Of a stretch of DNA of 64,000 bases, positions 44,867-53,542 are shown in pieces; the first letter of the stretch is position 1; the number at the start of each line of letters is the position of its first letter. A model generated the notes under the pieces. That model had not been told where the DNA came from. It worked only from the letters and a program-made list of their open reading frames with translations, and did no database searches. Location of the stretch: NCBI GenBank assembly GCA_018646675.1, contig JABGUH010000040.1:83477-147476 (forward strand), given 5' to 3'. The DNA is from Bdellovibrionales bacterium (GTDB lineage Bacteria; Bdellovibrionota; Bacteriovoracia; Bacteriovoracales; Bacteriovoracaceae). A program made the translations under genes and the position numbers.

Positions 44867-45811
44867 TTATTCTACGTCTTCTAAACCATGTTCGCCGTAG
44901 TACTTATCAACCATATCTCTAATTGCCACTTCCAAGTTACCTAGAAGCTTATTAACCATGGTAGAGATACCCACATCTTTATTATCCTGTGCTTTAAAAG
45001 CGCAATATGGAATAAAAATATATTCGCGACTGGCCAATTGGCGCTCGTCAAAAGCAATCGCGCTTAGATCTACTTCAATTAGATGTTCCTCTTTATCACT
45101 AGTAAATAGCTCCTGCTCCAAGCCACTAACAAAACTACGAACATCGTTAACCGACACACAATGCTGTAGCCCAATTAGGTCATCCAAATTTATCTGTACG
45201 TAAAACTTAGATGCCTGAGAGATCTGATGGTAATCGTCTCCATTCTTACAGTAAAATAGAAAGCCGAGATTAGATAACTGCTTTAAACGGATTTCAAATT
45301 TGTCATTATCATCAAGAAGACAACTAAGGACAACATCAGTGCGAAGTCTAAATTTTCTAACATTTAACTTGCCAATCAGTAAGCGCTGATAAACGTAGGC
45401 TTGAAATGAGTGATATGAAAACCAGTCATGAGCTACAAACGGACGATATGGGCCATCAACACCATTAACCGAAACCATTGTATCAGGGGAAAAGGCAACA
45501 ACAGATACCGTATGACTCTGTTTAAGCAACATCTCAAAAATATCCATCAATGTCATTGTAAAGATACAGTTATCATCACTACGAATATGGACCTCTTTCG
45601 TCCGCACCCACTCCATATCTTTACGCAAGCCCATTAACTGAAACTGGAACTTACTCTTTTGTTTATAAAACTTGCGTTGTAGGGCAACCATATCTGCGCA
45701 GTCCCCCCAATGCAAAGATAGGGAGTTGCAAGATGAAAGGCTTAAGCCAATAGAGTAACCACTACCAAACAGATAGCGATCAATGTTTAACCCATTACCA
45801 TCTATTGACAA
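44867..45811 (-). CDS. unknown cytoplasmic protein of the rhodanese operon
   Basis: 314 residues from a TTG at 45811 (GGAGGG about 8 bases upstream). No signal peptide or membrane segment, and no family I recognise. It has repeated beta-strand patterns (SLSLHWGDCADM, KEVHIRSDDNCIFTMTLMDIF) and an acidic C-terminus (YYGEHGLEDVE). The layout recalls PilZ-like or regulatory proteins, but I see no defining motif. It sits 16 bases before the Ser-rhodanese gene and 36 after the REC-CheX gene, so it belongs to this operon. Confidence 0.55.
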   Translation of the reverse strand: MSIDGNGLNIDRYLFGSGYSIGLSLSSCNSLSLHWGDCADMVALQRKFYKQKSKFQFQLMGLRKDMEWVRTKEVHIRSDDNCIFTMTLMDIFEMLLKQSHTVSVVAFSPDTMVSVNGVDGPYRPFVAHDWFSYHSFQAYVYQRLLIGKLNVRKFRLRTDVVLSCLLDDNDKFEIRLKQLSNLGFLFYCKNGDDYHQISQASKFYVQINLDDLIGLQHCVSVNDVRSFVSGLEQELFTSDKEEHLIEVDLSAIAFDERQLASREYIFIPYCAFKAQDNKDVGISTMVNKLLGNLEVAIRDMVDKYYGEHGLEDVE

Positions 45812-45847
45812 TACTATCCCTCCATCAATTTAATATAACAATGACAC

Positions 45848-46723
45848 CTAGTTTTTAACTGCAACAGATAGATATATTTTTCCCATGTCACTAATCACGG
45901 GGACGACCATCACAAAGCGATCATCAACCTCTAGTAGGGAGTGACTTTCAGCCTTCACTTCGGGGATAACTTTTTTAAAGGTATAACCATTCTCGTTTAG
46001 TACTTTTTTAGCGTTACCATAGACAATCGAGACTAGTTCTGCCGCCAAATCCACATTGTCTTTACATATTTCCTGATATTTCTCGCTTAACATTACCTCT
46101 GCAATTGTTAAGTATGCCTCCAATGAAAAAGAGAGGTAAACACCACCTCTGAAGTTCGTTGTATCCACAATCACAACACCACTAATCTCAATATCTAAGC
46201 TTCTCTCTTGCTCCGGTTTTAGTAAAAATGGTTTACCAAATGATACTTTCATCACCCCACACATGACTTTAAGTGTCTCATTCAGGGCCTCTAAAAATGG
46301 ATTGATAAATTTGACATCCAAAACCATGCTGGCCCCTCTGGCCATGGAGGTCTTGGATTTAGGAGTGAAAATATTATTAACATGTGCAAGAACATCTCTA
46401 CCCAATGGTACGCCAACAGGATAGACCGATCGAACCTGCCTACACTGGCTACGAATAAGCTCTACATCACTCTCTACTACCAGCAGTGGAGTTCCCTCAT
46501 TAAATTCGGTGTCACGTATTTTAAATATCAGATTTTGCCCGCCAATTTTGGGCAGTTCATAGTCCATAAGAATAATGTGGAATGCTTCATTACGAACTCG
46601 ATATAGTAACTCTTTGCCATCAGAAGCAGAAATAACTTTATAGCTGCGATCTGTATTAAAGACATTAATAGCATCTCGCAAAAACGTTTGATTAGTTGTC
46701 ACCAACAGTACTTTCTTTCTCAC
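45848..46723 (-). CDS. degenerate receiver domain fused to a CheX-like domain
   Basis: 291 residues from a GTG at 46723 (GGAGAG upstream). Residues 1-120 are a response-regulator receiver. Asp54 (LMDYELPKIGG) is kept, but the acidic pair near residue 10 is TTN and the conserved Lys after strand 5 is missing (YPVGVPLG), so phosphorylation is doubtful. Residues 130-291 resemble CheX/CheC-type phosphatase or docking domains (NFRGGVYLSFSLEAYLTIAEVML, DLAAELVSIVYGNAKKVL). The usual ExxN catalytic pair is Glu229 with Ser232. It heads the five-gene rhodanese/lipoprotein operon behind a cluster of palindromes. Confidence 0.78.
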   Translation of the reverse strand: MRKKVLLVTTNQTFLRDAINVFNTDRSYKVISASDGKELLYRVRNEAFHIILMDYELPKIGGQNLIFKIRDTEFNEGTPLLVVESDVELIRSQCRQVRSVYPVGVPLGRDVLAHVNNIFTPKSKTSMARGASMVLDVKFINPFLEALNETLKVMCGVMKVSFGKPFLLKPEQERSLDIEISGVVIVDTTNFRGGVYLSFSLEAYLTIAEVMLSEKYQEICKDNVDLAAELVSIVYGNAKKVLNENGYTFKKVIPEVKAESHSLLEVDDRFVMVVPVISDMGKIYLSVAVKN

Positions 46724-46806
46724 TACAACTAACTCTCCATACCTAAATAGCTTACATTCTTACTGTTTGAAAATTATAACCTAAAATTTTACTAATTAAA
46801 ATGGAG

Positions 46807-46847
46807 CTTAATATTATATTAAGTTTGATCAAACTTTTTTGATCAAA
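46807..46847. promoter_or_regulatory. three adjoining palindromes upstream of the REC-CheX operon
   Basis: CTTAATAT-T-ATATTAAG (46807-46823) overlaps AAGTTTGATCAAACTT (46821-46836), followed after one base by TTTGATCAAA (46838-46847). The last two share the core TTTGATCAAA, spaced about 14 bases centre to centre. They sit in the 140-base gap between the thioesterase gene and the REC-CheX operon and read like tandem operators. The middle one followed by T-rich sequence could also act as a plus-strand terminator hairpin, but no gene ends there. Confidence 0.5.
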
Positions 46848-46863
46848 TATTGTTACTATAACA

Positions 46864-47268
46864 CTATCTCTTATTAATCATCTCCGGTAGACCACTTTGG
46901 TCAACTGCTACGTAGGTGAATAACCCTTCTGTTACTTTAAGAGATTCACCACCATATTGCCGTGATGCCCAAGCTTCGATAGAAACTGTTATTGACGTAT
47001 TTCCGCTTTTGACCTGTTTGACATAGCAACAGATCGTATCTCCGACTGCTACCGGCAGATAAAATGACATGGCATCAACCGCAACCGTAACAGTACGACC
47101 TCGCGTTGTCTTACGTGTCACAATTCCACCGGCAATATCCATCTGTGAAAGTACCCATCCACCAAATATATCACCCGAAGGATTGGTATCCGCCGGCATC
47201 GCCAGCGTCTGGATAGCCAACTCCCCCAGAGGTGTTTGCTCATCTGTCATCTCATTATGTTCACTCAT
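46864..47268 (-). CDS. YciA-type hotdog acyl-CoA thioesterase
   Basis: 134 residues from the ATG at 47268, which follows GAGGG by 8 bases; a longer frame overlaps asd and is rejected. Hotdog fold with PADTNPSGDIFGGWVLSQMDIAGGIVTRK (catalytic Asp in MDIAGG), VAVDAMSFYLPVAVGD and GLFTYVAVD. The family hydrolyses acyl-CoAs in the cytoplasm. It is 17 bases downstream of asd and probably co-transcribed. Confidence 0.92.
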   Translation of the reverse strand: MSEHNEMTDEQTPLGELAIQTLAMPADTNPSGDIFGGWVLSQMDIAGGIVTRKTTRGRTVTVAVDAMSFYLPVAVGDTICCYVKQVKSGNTSITVSIEAWASRQYGGESLKVTEGLFTYVAVDQSGLPEMINKR

Positions 47269-47285
47269 TAAATGGCCCTCACGGA

Positions 47286-48401
47286 TTATATCTCTTCTAA
47301 AATAATTCTGAGACCTCGACGTAGAGGCTCTGCAGCTCCCCATAGCAGCTGATCACCAACTGTAAATAGCGTTATATATTCAGGTCCTAATGTCATGGTA
47401 CGAACCCTTCCAACTGCAATATCCAGACTGCCACTAACTTTTGCTGGAGTTAGATTTTGTAGCGTCCTCTCCTTACTGTTGGAGATCAATTTTAACCACG
47501 GATGTGACTCTACCAATACGTCCTGTAATTCGTCGATAGGCAACTCACGCTTTAGCTTTACTGTAATTCCTTGGGAGTGAGAACGCATTGCTCCAATTCG
47601 GACGCAACAACCATCAATTGCCACCCGACTCTCTCCAGCAAGTCCAAGTATCTTATTTGCCTCAACCTCCGCCTTCCACTCTTCCCGTGTCTGGCCAGAA
47701 TCAAGGGCAGAGTCAATCCAGGGTAGAACGCTTAGTGCCAGAGGTGCTCCAAACTGTTTAACCGGAAGTTGTCCCGAGCTAAGAGTACTCGTTACCAATC
47801 GATCCAACTCAACTCCACTTTGAGCAGCAGAAGCATCTCCCAGTTGTTGGGTAATATATTTCATCTGAGAAATCAGCTCGGCCATCGCTTTGGCCCCCGC
47901 TCCTGAAGCTGCTTGATAGGTCATGCTGCTAACCCATTCGACTAGATCCCTTTTAATCCACTCCCCCATCGCCATCAACAAAAGACTGACCGTACAGTTG
48001 GCACCAACCAAACACCTCCCCCCCCTTTTTATATAACTACTGATCTCTTGAGAGTTCAGAGGGTCTAAAAGTAGTTGAGAGTCACCCTCCATTCTCAGAT
48101 GGCTTGCGGCGTCAATCCAGTAACCTCTCCAACCAGATTGGCGTAGCTTGGGGTATACCTCTTTAGTGTAATCTGAGCCCTGGCAGGTGATAATAATATC
48201 CATTTTATTTAAATCGTCTGTACACATTGCACTTAGCAGCTTTGCTGTATATGACTCCTCAGGAGCATCCTGGCCAATTTGTGAGGTAGAAAAAAAATAA
48301 GCTTCAAAAAGCTTAAAGTCACCTTCCTGCTTCATCCTCTCCATTAAAACGGAGCCGACCATTCCTCGTTGACCAATAATTCCCACTTTATTTTTCTTCA
48401 C
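47286..48401 (-). CDS. asd: aspartate-semialdehyde dehydrogenase
   Basis: 371 residues from a GTG at 48401. NADP-binding IIGQRGMVGSVLMERM, nucleophile Cys in GANCTVSLLLMAMG, QAASGAGAKAMAELISQM, and the His/Arg-containing RIGAMRSHSQG are typical of the Gram-negative Asd type. It reduces aspartyl phosphate to the semialdehyde for lysine/diaminopimelate, threonine and methionine. It is therefore needed for peptidoglycan. Confidence 0.96.
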   Translation of the reverse strand: MKKNKVGIIGQRGMVGSVLMERMKQEGDFKLFEAYFFSTSQIGQDAPEESYTAKLLSAMCTDDLNKMDIIITCQGSDYTKEVYPKLRQSGWRGYWIDAASHLRMEGDSQLLLDPLNSQEISSYIKRGGRCLVGANCTVSLLLMAMGEWIKRDLVEWVSSMTYQAASGAGAKAMAELISQMKYITQQLGDASAAQSGVELDRLVTSTLSSGQLPVKQFGAPLALSVLPWIDSALDSGQTREEWKAEVEANKILGLAGESRVAIDGCCVRIGAMRSHSQGITVKLKRELPIDELQDVLVESHPWLKLISNSKERTLQNLTPAKVSGSLDIAVGRVRTMTLGPEYITLFTVGDQLLWGAAEPLRRGLRIILEEI

Positions 48402-48499
48402 GCCCCTAACCTCTTACAAAGATACTAAATTTATCTGTTATTCTGCTGCAAGGATCCAAATATAGCATTAAGAAGATCATTTTGACTAAGAATGTGGCC

Positions 48500-50212
48500 C
48501 TAAGATGATGAAGTAATCATATCACTAGGAGAGATGGCATCCTTAATAGTACCAACCAGTAGCTCTTTGGAGACTGGCTTACTAATATGGCCATCACAGC
48601 CAACCCTTTGGGAACGCTCCTTATCACTTCTAAAAGCATAGGCAGTCAGAGCATAAATTGGAGTATGGCCTTTGGACATATCTTGTTCTATTTTACGAAT
48701 AGTCTCCACTGCCGTATACCCATCCATCACCGGCATCTGCATATCCATAAGGACCAAATCATACTGAGTTGTTTTGAATTTCTCAACCGCTTCAGCACCA
48801 TTTGGCGCTAGATCTAGCTCTACCTGGTAGCGCTCCAAATATGTTTTAATCAGTAACACATTATCTTCAGAGTCTTCGGCCAATAATATCTTGACACCTT
48901 TAATGCTTAAAAAATTCAACTTAGCCTTTTTAATCGCGACCAAGGCATCGGTAGATATCACCTCAATTGCTAAAGGAATATCGGCACAAAAAGTACTCCC
49001 CCGTCCAATTGCAGATGTTAAAGATAATTTTCCTCCCATAAATTTCACTAACTCTTTACACAGATTTAGACCTAATCCAGTGCCACCGAATTGGCGGGTG
49101 ATCGAATCATCCTCCTGCGTAAATGGATTAAATATATCATCTATCCTCTCGGGACTAATTCCTTTACCAGTATCTTCAACTTCAATTCTGACCCAATCAG
49201 ATTGTCCTGGTAAAGCCTTGACCTTTAAAATGACATGGCCTTGAGAGGTAAACTTTACGGCATTACTAAATAGATTCATGATTACTCGCCGGACCATTGA
49301 AATATCACCAAGCCGCGAGTAGGAGACCCCCTCTCCGTAAAGCATCTTTATCTCCAAACCCCTCTCATTTGCCACAACTTGAAAAGTATCAACAACATCA
49401 GAGCAAAGTTGATAGAGATCAAACCCATCCTGATATAGCTCCATTTTTCCTGCTTCAATTTTACTTAAATCCAAAATATCGTTCAGAATTGTCATCAAGG
49501 CATCACCGTTTCGCTTGATGACCGAAAGCATTTCACAGCGATTGAGTACCTTTTCCCCATTTTCAGCCTCTTCTAATATATTAACCATTCCCACAATTGC
49601 ATTCATCGGTGTGCGAATTTCATGACTCATTGTCGCCAGGAAGTTACTCTTAGAGCTATTTGCCTGCATGGCTTCTAAAACCGCATTTTGCATCTCGATC
49701 TCAGCACTCTCCCGATCTTGAGAAATTTTGATAAAGGTGCCCAACAGCTTTGCAATTTCGTCATACCTCCCTGCAGAGAGGTAGGCTTCTTTAAATTGCT
49801 CTTTATCCACCAAGCGGACTAGACCATTCATTCGAACCAGCGGGTCTATTACCCGACGAATTAAAACTCTACTCCTCATCCAAATTGTAGCAACTAGCAC
49901 TACATAGATGGTAATCATAAAAACTAATTGCCCAATGCTAATAATAGTCTCTTGCTTGCGCCGTTGATCAATCCGCTCAATTTCCTGCTGATACCACCCT
50001 GCCTGGGTACTGAACTGCCCTTCCTCGCCTCTCTCGATATTCAGAAGCCGGGAAAACAATCGATCCCGCATCAACAGATCGGATCGCTCTCTTTGGTCGT
50101 TTTGGTAACTGGAAAAGATGATGATTGCCATTAAGACAGAAGTTATAAGTACAGCTAGTAACCGATAGTTTTTCTCAATTAACTGACGTAGACTCCCGTT
50201 CTCAGACTTCAA
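48500..50212 (-). CDS. hybrid sensor histidine kinase with C-terminal receiver
   Basis: 570 residues. Two membrane helices (about 16-34 and 94-112) enclose a short, roughly 60-residue periplasmic loop. A HAMP-like linker and HisKA domain (FLATMSHEIRTPMNAIVGM, phosphorylated His) follow. The ATPase domain has NLFSNAVKFT, VEDTGKGIS and FGGTGLGLNLC. The receiver has KILLAEDSEDN, LMDMQMPVMDGY (Asp) and ISKPVS. All catalytic residues are present. No response regulator gene is adjacent, so it probably signals through a phosphotransfer protein encoded elsewhere. The short sensor loop suggests that membrane or stress cues are sensed. Confidence 0.94.
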   Translation of the reverse strand: MKSENGSLRQLIEKNYRLLAVLITSVLMAIIIFSSYQNDQRERSDLLMRDRLFSRLLNIERGEEGQFSTQAGWYQQEIERIDQRRKQETIISIGQLVFMITIYVVLVATIWMRSRVLIRRVIDPLVRMNGLVRLVDKEQFKEAYLSAGRYDEIAKLLGTFIKISQDRESAEIEMQNAVLEAMQANSSKSNFLATMSHEIRTPMNAIVGMVNILEEAENGEKVLNRCEMLSVIKRNGDALMTILNDILDLSKIEAGKMELYQDGFDLYQLCSDVVDTFQVVANERGLEIKMLYGEGVSYSRLGDISMVRRVIMNLFSNAVKFTSQGHVILKVKALPGQSDWVRIEVEDTGKGISPERIDDIFNPFTQEDDSITRQFGGTGLGLNLCKELVKFMGGKLSLTSAIGRGSTFCADIPLAIEVISTDALVAIKKAKLNFLSIKGVKILLAEDSEDNVLLIKTYLERYQVELDLAPNGAEAVEKFKTTQYDLVLMDMQMPVMDGYTAVETIRKIEQDMSKGHTPIYALTAYAFRSDKERSQRVGCDGHISKPVSKELLVGTIKDAISPSDMITSSS

Positions 50213-50338
50213 TCACAACTCCTAATAATGATAGCTAGCAGCCATATCGGGTTTTATTCCCAAAAACTAAAAAAAAATGTATTGTTATGGTTATAGTTGG
50301 AGAGAGTATATCCGTTACCATAAAATTTGGAGTTTACA

Positions 50339-51676
50339 ATGGCCCACGAGCACCCATTTGATATAAACCGTCAAGCAAGAAAAACATCATATCTATTACT
50401 CTTTGTTCTCTTAGGAATTAATTTACTAAATTATTTTGATCGCTACATCATCTCTCAACTATTGCCATTAATTAATGAAGATTTCCCCATGTCAAAAAGT
50501 GTGCAAGGACTATTAAAAACAATTTTTTTAGTAGTCTACTCAATGACCTGTCCTATTTTTGGAACACTGGGCGATCGCTTCCCCCGTAAGTATCTGGTCA
50601 GTTTCGGTACAACTCTCTGGAGTATTTCAACCATGATGGGAGGTTTGGTTAACTCCTTTGGAGCATTTGCTTTCTGGCGTTCAATGGTAGGAGTTGGAGA
50701 AGCCGCCTACGCACCGATTGCACCAACCCTAATTAGTGATATCTTTCCCAAAAGAATGCATGGGCGAATGATGGCATTTTTCTATATGGTAACCCCTCTC
50801 GGTGCCGCCTTCGGCTTCATCATTGGCGGTGTTCTGGGAGCAGCAATTGGATGGCGCTACACCCTATTATTAGCAGGAGTACTCGGACCATTTCTGGCCG
50901 TTTGGATTCTCTTTTTTAAAGAGCCGATTAAGCATGATGCCAGCCAACATGCAAAATCTACCTTGCCGCCCAAGGCGTCCAAAAGTGTGAGTGATAGTAA
51001 GACTACACCACTCCCTGATAAACTGACCCTATCTGAAACGATTCAAGGATATTTTAAACTATTTACCTACCGGCGCTTTCTCTTTGCCTGTCTGGGATAT
51101 ACAGCTTACTCCTTTGGTATCGGATCTCTTCAATGGTGGATGCCCACCTATTTTTATGAAGTACACCACATGCCACTTAAGGACTCTGGAATGATGCTGG
51201 GAGGAATAACAATTATTGGTGGTGTTGTAGGGGCATTATCCGGCGGAGTAATCAATGACAAGTTACAAGGACGCGTAAAAAATCCCTATTTCACACTCTG
51301 CTGGGCCTCCTGTGCTCTTGCTCTGCCCTTTGTTTTCATAACGCTAATGACAGATAACATCCCCCTAATGTGGAGCTGTTTGCTGGCAGGTGAAATTTTA
51401 CTATTTATGAATTCAGGGCCAGTTAACCTACTGTTAATGGAGTCGGTGCCAATTGCCAAGCGGGCCACCGCTCTCTCTTTGGCGGTATTAGTAATGCATA
51501 TGTTTGGAGATGCTATCTCCCCTCCAATTGTCGGGCACTTCTCCGATCTCTACGGCATGAAGAAAGCGATGATGATCATCCCCTTCTCCTTCGTTTTTTG
51601 TGCCATTTTATGGTACTGGGGAAAACTCTTCAACGATGATCACCTGTTCGAACAAGAGGCTAATCAGAAGTCATAA
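50339..51676 (+). CDS. Spinster-like MFS transporter
   Basis: 445 residues from the ATG at 50339 (TTGGAG upstream); an upstream TTG adds four residues. Twelve predicted membrane helices. The first is LLLFVLLGINLLNYFDRYIISQLLP, the loop signature GTLGDRFPRKYLV, and GVGEAAYAPIAPTLISDIFPKRMHGRMM are characteristic of the Spns/Spinster-type major facilitator proteins. A charged loop (KHDASQHAKSTLPPKASK) separates the halves. Family substrates include lysolipids and organic anions; here unknown. Overlaps the convergent phosphofructokinase gene by 17 bases. Confidence 0.9.
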   Translation: MAHEHPFDINRQARKTSYLLLFVLLGINLLNYFDRYIISQLLPLINEDFPMSKSVQGLLKTIFLVVYSMTCPIFGTLGDRFPRKYLVSFGTTLWSISTMMGGLVNSFGAFAFWRSMVGVGEAAYAPIAPTLISDIFPKRMHGRMMAFFYMVTPLGAAFGFIIGGVLGAAIGWRYTLLLAGVLGPFLAVWILFFKEPIKHDASQHAKSTLPPKASKSVSDSKTTPLPDKLTLSETIQGYFKLFTYRRFLFACLGYTAYSFGIGSLQWWMPTYFYEVHHMPLKDSGMMLGGITIIGGVVGALSGGVINDKLQGRVKNPYFTLCWASCALALPFVFITLMTDNIPLMWSCLLAGEILLFMNSGPVNLLLMESVPIAKRATALSLAVLVMHMFGDAISPPIVGHFSDLYGMKKAMMIIPFSFVFCAILWYWGKLFNDDHLFEQEANQKS

Positions 51677-52868
51677 TCCACATCGGCCGGTCTTCAAAAT
51701 TGACATAAAGCGGTCGATAGCGCTCTGTGCTGTAGTATTTTTTTACATCTACCAGCTTCTTACAGCTGGTAACAATGCTGATCGGCACACTCTCGTAACG
51801 ACCATTACGTAGCGAGACCATCCGACCAAATTTACCACTATCAATTAAATTCATCGCCTGATTACCAAAAGCAATCGGAACAATCGAATCGATGGCATCT
51901 GGATCACCAGAGCGCACCATATATGCCAGGCGTTGATTAACCACATCAATGGTATGTCCATTGTTATACTGTGCCGATAGATCTTTAAGATTAGCGGAAA
52001 CGAGATCTCCTATACCTCCAAGTTTGCGATGACCAAATCCGTCCTGCTCACTGCCCTGAAAAGACATCTCACCACCACTAAATGTTGCTCCCTCGGAAAC
52101 TAATACTACTGAGTATTTACTAGGATTGAGATTGCGATCCTCAACCATCAACTCTGTCAACTTACCAATATCAAATTCATGCTCCGGTATAACACAGCGA
52201 TCAGCGGCACCAGCAATTGCGGGTAGTAGTGCGGTAAAACCAGCATAGCGACCAAAAACCTCAATCACCAAAAACCGCTCATGGGAGCCAGCACAGGTAC
52301 GTAGACGATTGGCAAACTCAACCGTAAGTGTAATGCAAGTACTAAAACCAATGCAGTAGTCCGTGCCAGGAACATCATTATCCATCGTCTTGGGAATTGC
52401 CACCACCTTAAAGCCAACAGTATGAAGGTGCGCTCCGTAGCTTAAAGTATCATCACCACCAATCGGAATAAGAATATCAATACCTAAAAATTCTAAATTG
52501 CTTAAAATGACATCTGTCATATCGTTGCGATCTTCAGTGTACTTATCCTTGTGCATATCAGGTACATCTTCTTGCCGTACCGAGACGGGATTAATCCTAG
52601 AAGAGTGAAGAAATGTACCCCCGGTACGCCCGACTTTTGCCACTGTAGTAGAGTCCAACACCAAATAGTCATTCTGCTCATCATAGTCTTGGCACTGATT
52701 GACGGAGAGTAGCCCGTCCCAACCTCGTCTAATACCGACAACGTCATACCCTTCATTTAATGCTCGAATGGTTACTGCCTTAATTGCAGGATTTAGACCA
52801 GGAACATCCCCTCCACCGGTCAATATTCCAATCCTTCCCTTTGTACCCTTCTCTGGTAGTGTTCCCAT
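51660..52868 (-). CDS. pfp: 6-phosphofructokinase, PPi-dependent type by motif
   Basis: 402 residues from the ATG at 52868 (GAGGG 9 bases upstream); ATG at 52886 lacks a site. ILTGGGDVPGLN begins the nucleotide fold. The phosphoryl-donor motifs are GGDDT (Asp where ATP enzymes have Gly) and PKTMDND (Lys where ATP enzymes have Gly), the pair known to specify pyrophosphate. EVFGRYAGFTALLPAIAGAADRCVIPE and YMVRSGDPDAIDS follow. It phosphorylates fructose-6-phosphate in reversible glycolysis. Donor use is predicted, not proven. No other glycolytic genes are nearby. Confidence 0.88.
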   Translation of the reverse strand: MGTLPEKGTKGRIGILTGGGDVPGLNPAIKAVTIRALNEGYDVVGIRRGWDGLLSVNQCQDYDEQNDYLVLDSTTVAKVGRTGGTFLHSSRINPVSVRQEDVPDMHKDKYTEDRNDMTDVILSNLEFLGIDILIPIGGDDTLSYGAHLHTVGFKVVAIPKTMDNDVPGTDYCIGFSTCITLTVEFANRLRTCAGSHERFLVIEVFGRYAGFTALLPAIAGAADRCVIPEHEFDIGKLTELMVEDRNLNPSKYSVVLVSEGATFSGGEMSFQGSEQDGFGHRKLGGIGDLVSANLKDLSAQYNNGHTIDVVNQRLAYMVRSGDPDAIDSIVPIAFGNQAMNLIDSGKFGRMVSLRNGRYESVPISIVTSCKKLVDVKKYYSTERYRPLYVNFEDRPMWIMTSD

Positions 52869-53231
52869 CGATTTTACCCTCATCATTTTAATATTTTATG
52901 GATCATAGAGCATTACGGCATTATTAAGAAATAGTTGAAATAAAATAGAGCGCAGGCAGTATTTGATCGGCTCCAATAAATTAATTATGTAAAGAAAATG
53001 GGGTGCGCTACTTTGAGGCAACACCTTTAAATTAACTGAGTATTGATGTATGACTTTTTAAATTTTATATATTAGAACAACCTTGAAACTCAACTTACCA
53101 CCCAGTATTAGCAGCAGCTGATAAGATTATAGCTGTTTACAGACTATTTACATCAGAAATAAACTCCATAATAAAATATATTTACTCAGCAAAGCTAGCA
53201 AGATAAAATCATATCAGACAAGGAGGTCGTA
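52869..53231. other. intergenic region and long leader of the cold-shock-like gene
   Basis: 363 bases with no gene recognised. The 3' end contains a near-perfect ribosome site (AAGGAGGT, 6 bases before the ATG at 53232). A long AT-rich 5' leader is usual for cold-shock genes, where the RNA itself senses temperature, but I could not define a structure by eye. Confidence 0.4.
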
Positions 53232-53474
53232 ATGCCAAAAGTCAGTGGAGAAGTATTAATTATGAATAAAGAGTCAGAGTATGGCTTTATTGTTAATTTA
53301 GATATTGGAGCGATTTTTTTCTCTTCCAAGACTAATTATAGGGACACTTCATTTAAGAATTTAAAAAACAATGATAAAGTTTCCGTGGAAGTCGTAGATA
53401 CACCTGAAGGTTTTTTCGCTACATCTCTGGAGAAATTTACAGAAAAGGAGAGACCACACGAAGCTGCTCTTTAG
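53232..53474 (+). CDS. divergent cold-shock-domain-like small protein
   Basis: 80 residues. GEVLIMNKESEYGFIVNLDIGAIFFSSKT, then DTSFKNLKNNDKVSVEVVDTPEGFFATSLEKF, follows the five-strand cold-shock pattern. RNP1 is SEYGFI (usual KGFGFI) and RNP2 is IFFSSK (usual VFVHFS), so several aromatic RNA-stacking residues are missing. It has a very strong ribosome site and a long leader. It could bind nucleic acid weakly or have shifted to a protein-binding role. Monocistronic. Confidence 0.7.
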   Translation: MPKVSGEVLIMNKESEYGFIVNLDIGAIFFSSKTNYRDTSFKNLKNNDKVSVEVVDTPEGFFATSLEKFTEKERPHEAAL

Positions 53475-53542
53475 CTATCATTGGTTTATAAAAAAAAATG
53501 AAATCAAGCCCTTTTAGCTTTAAGATGACCTATCTTTATAGC

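Noticed and set aside
47269..47343. N-terminal extension of the YciA-type thioesterase
   Set aside because: It overlaps the end of asd; GAGGG precedes the ATG at 47268.
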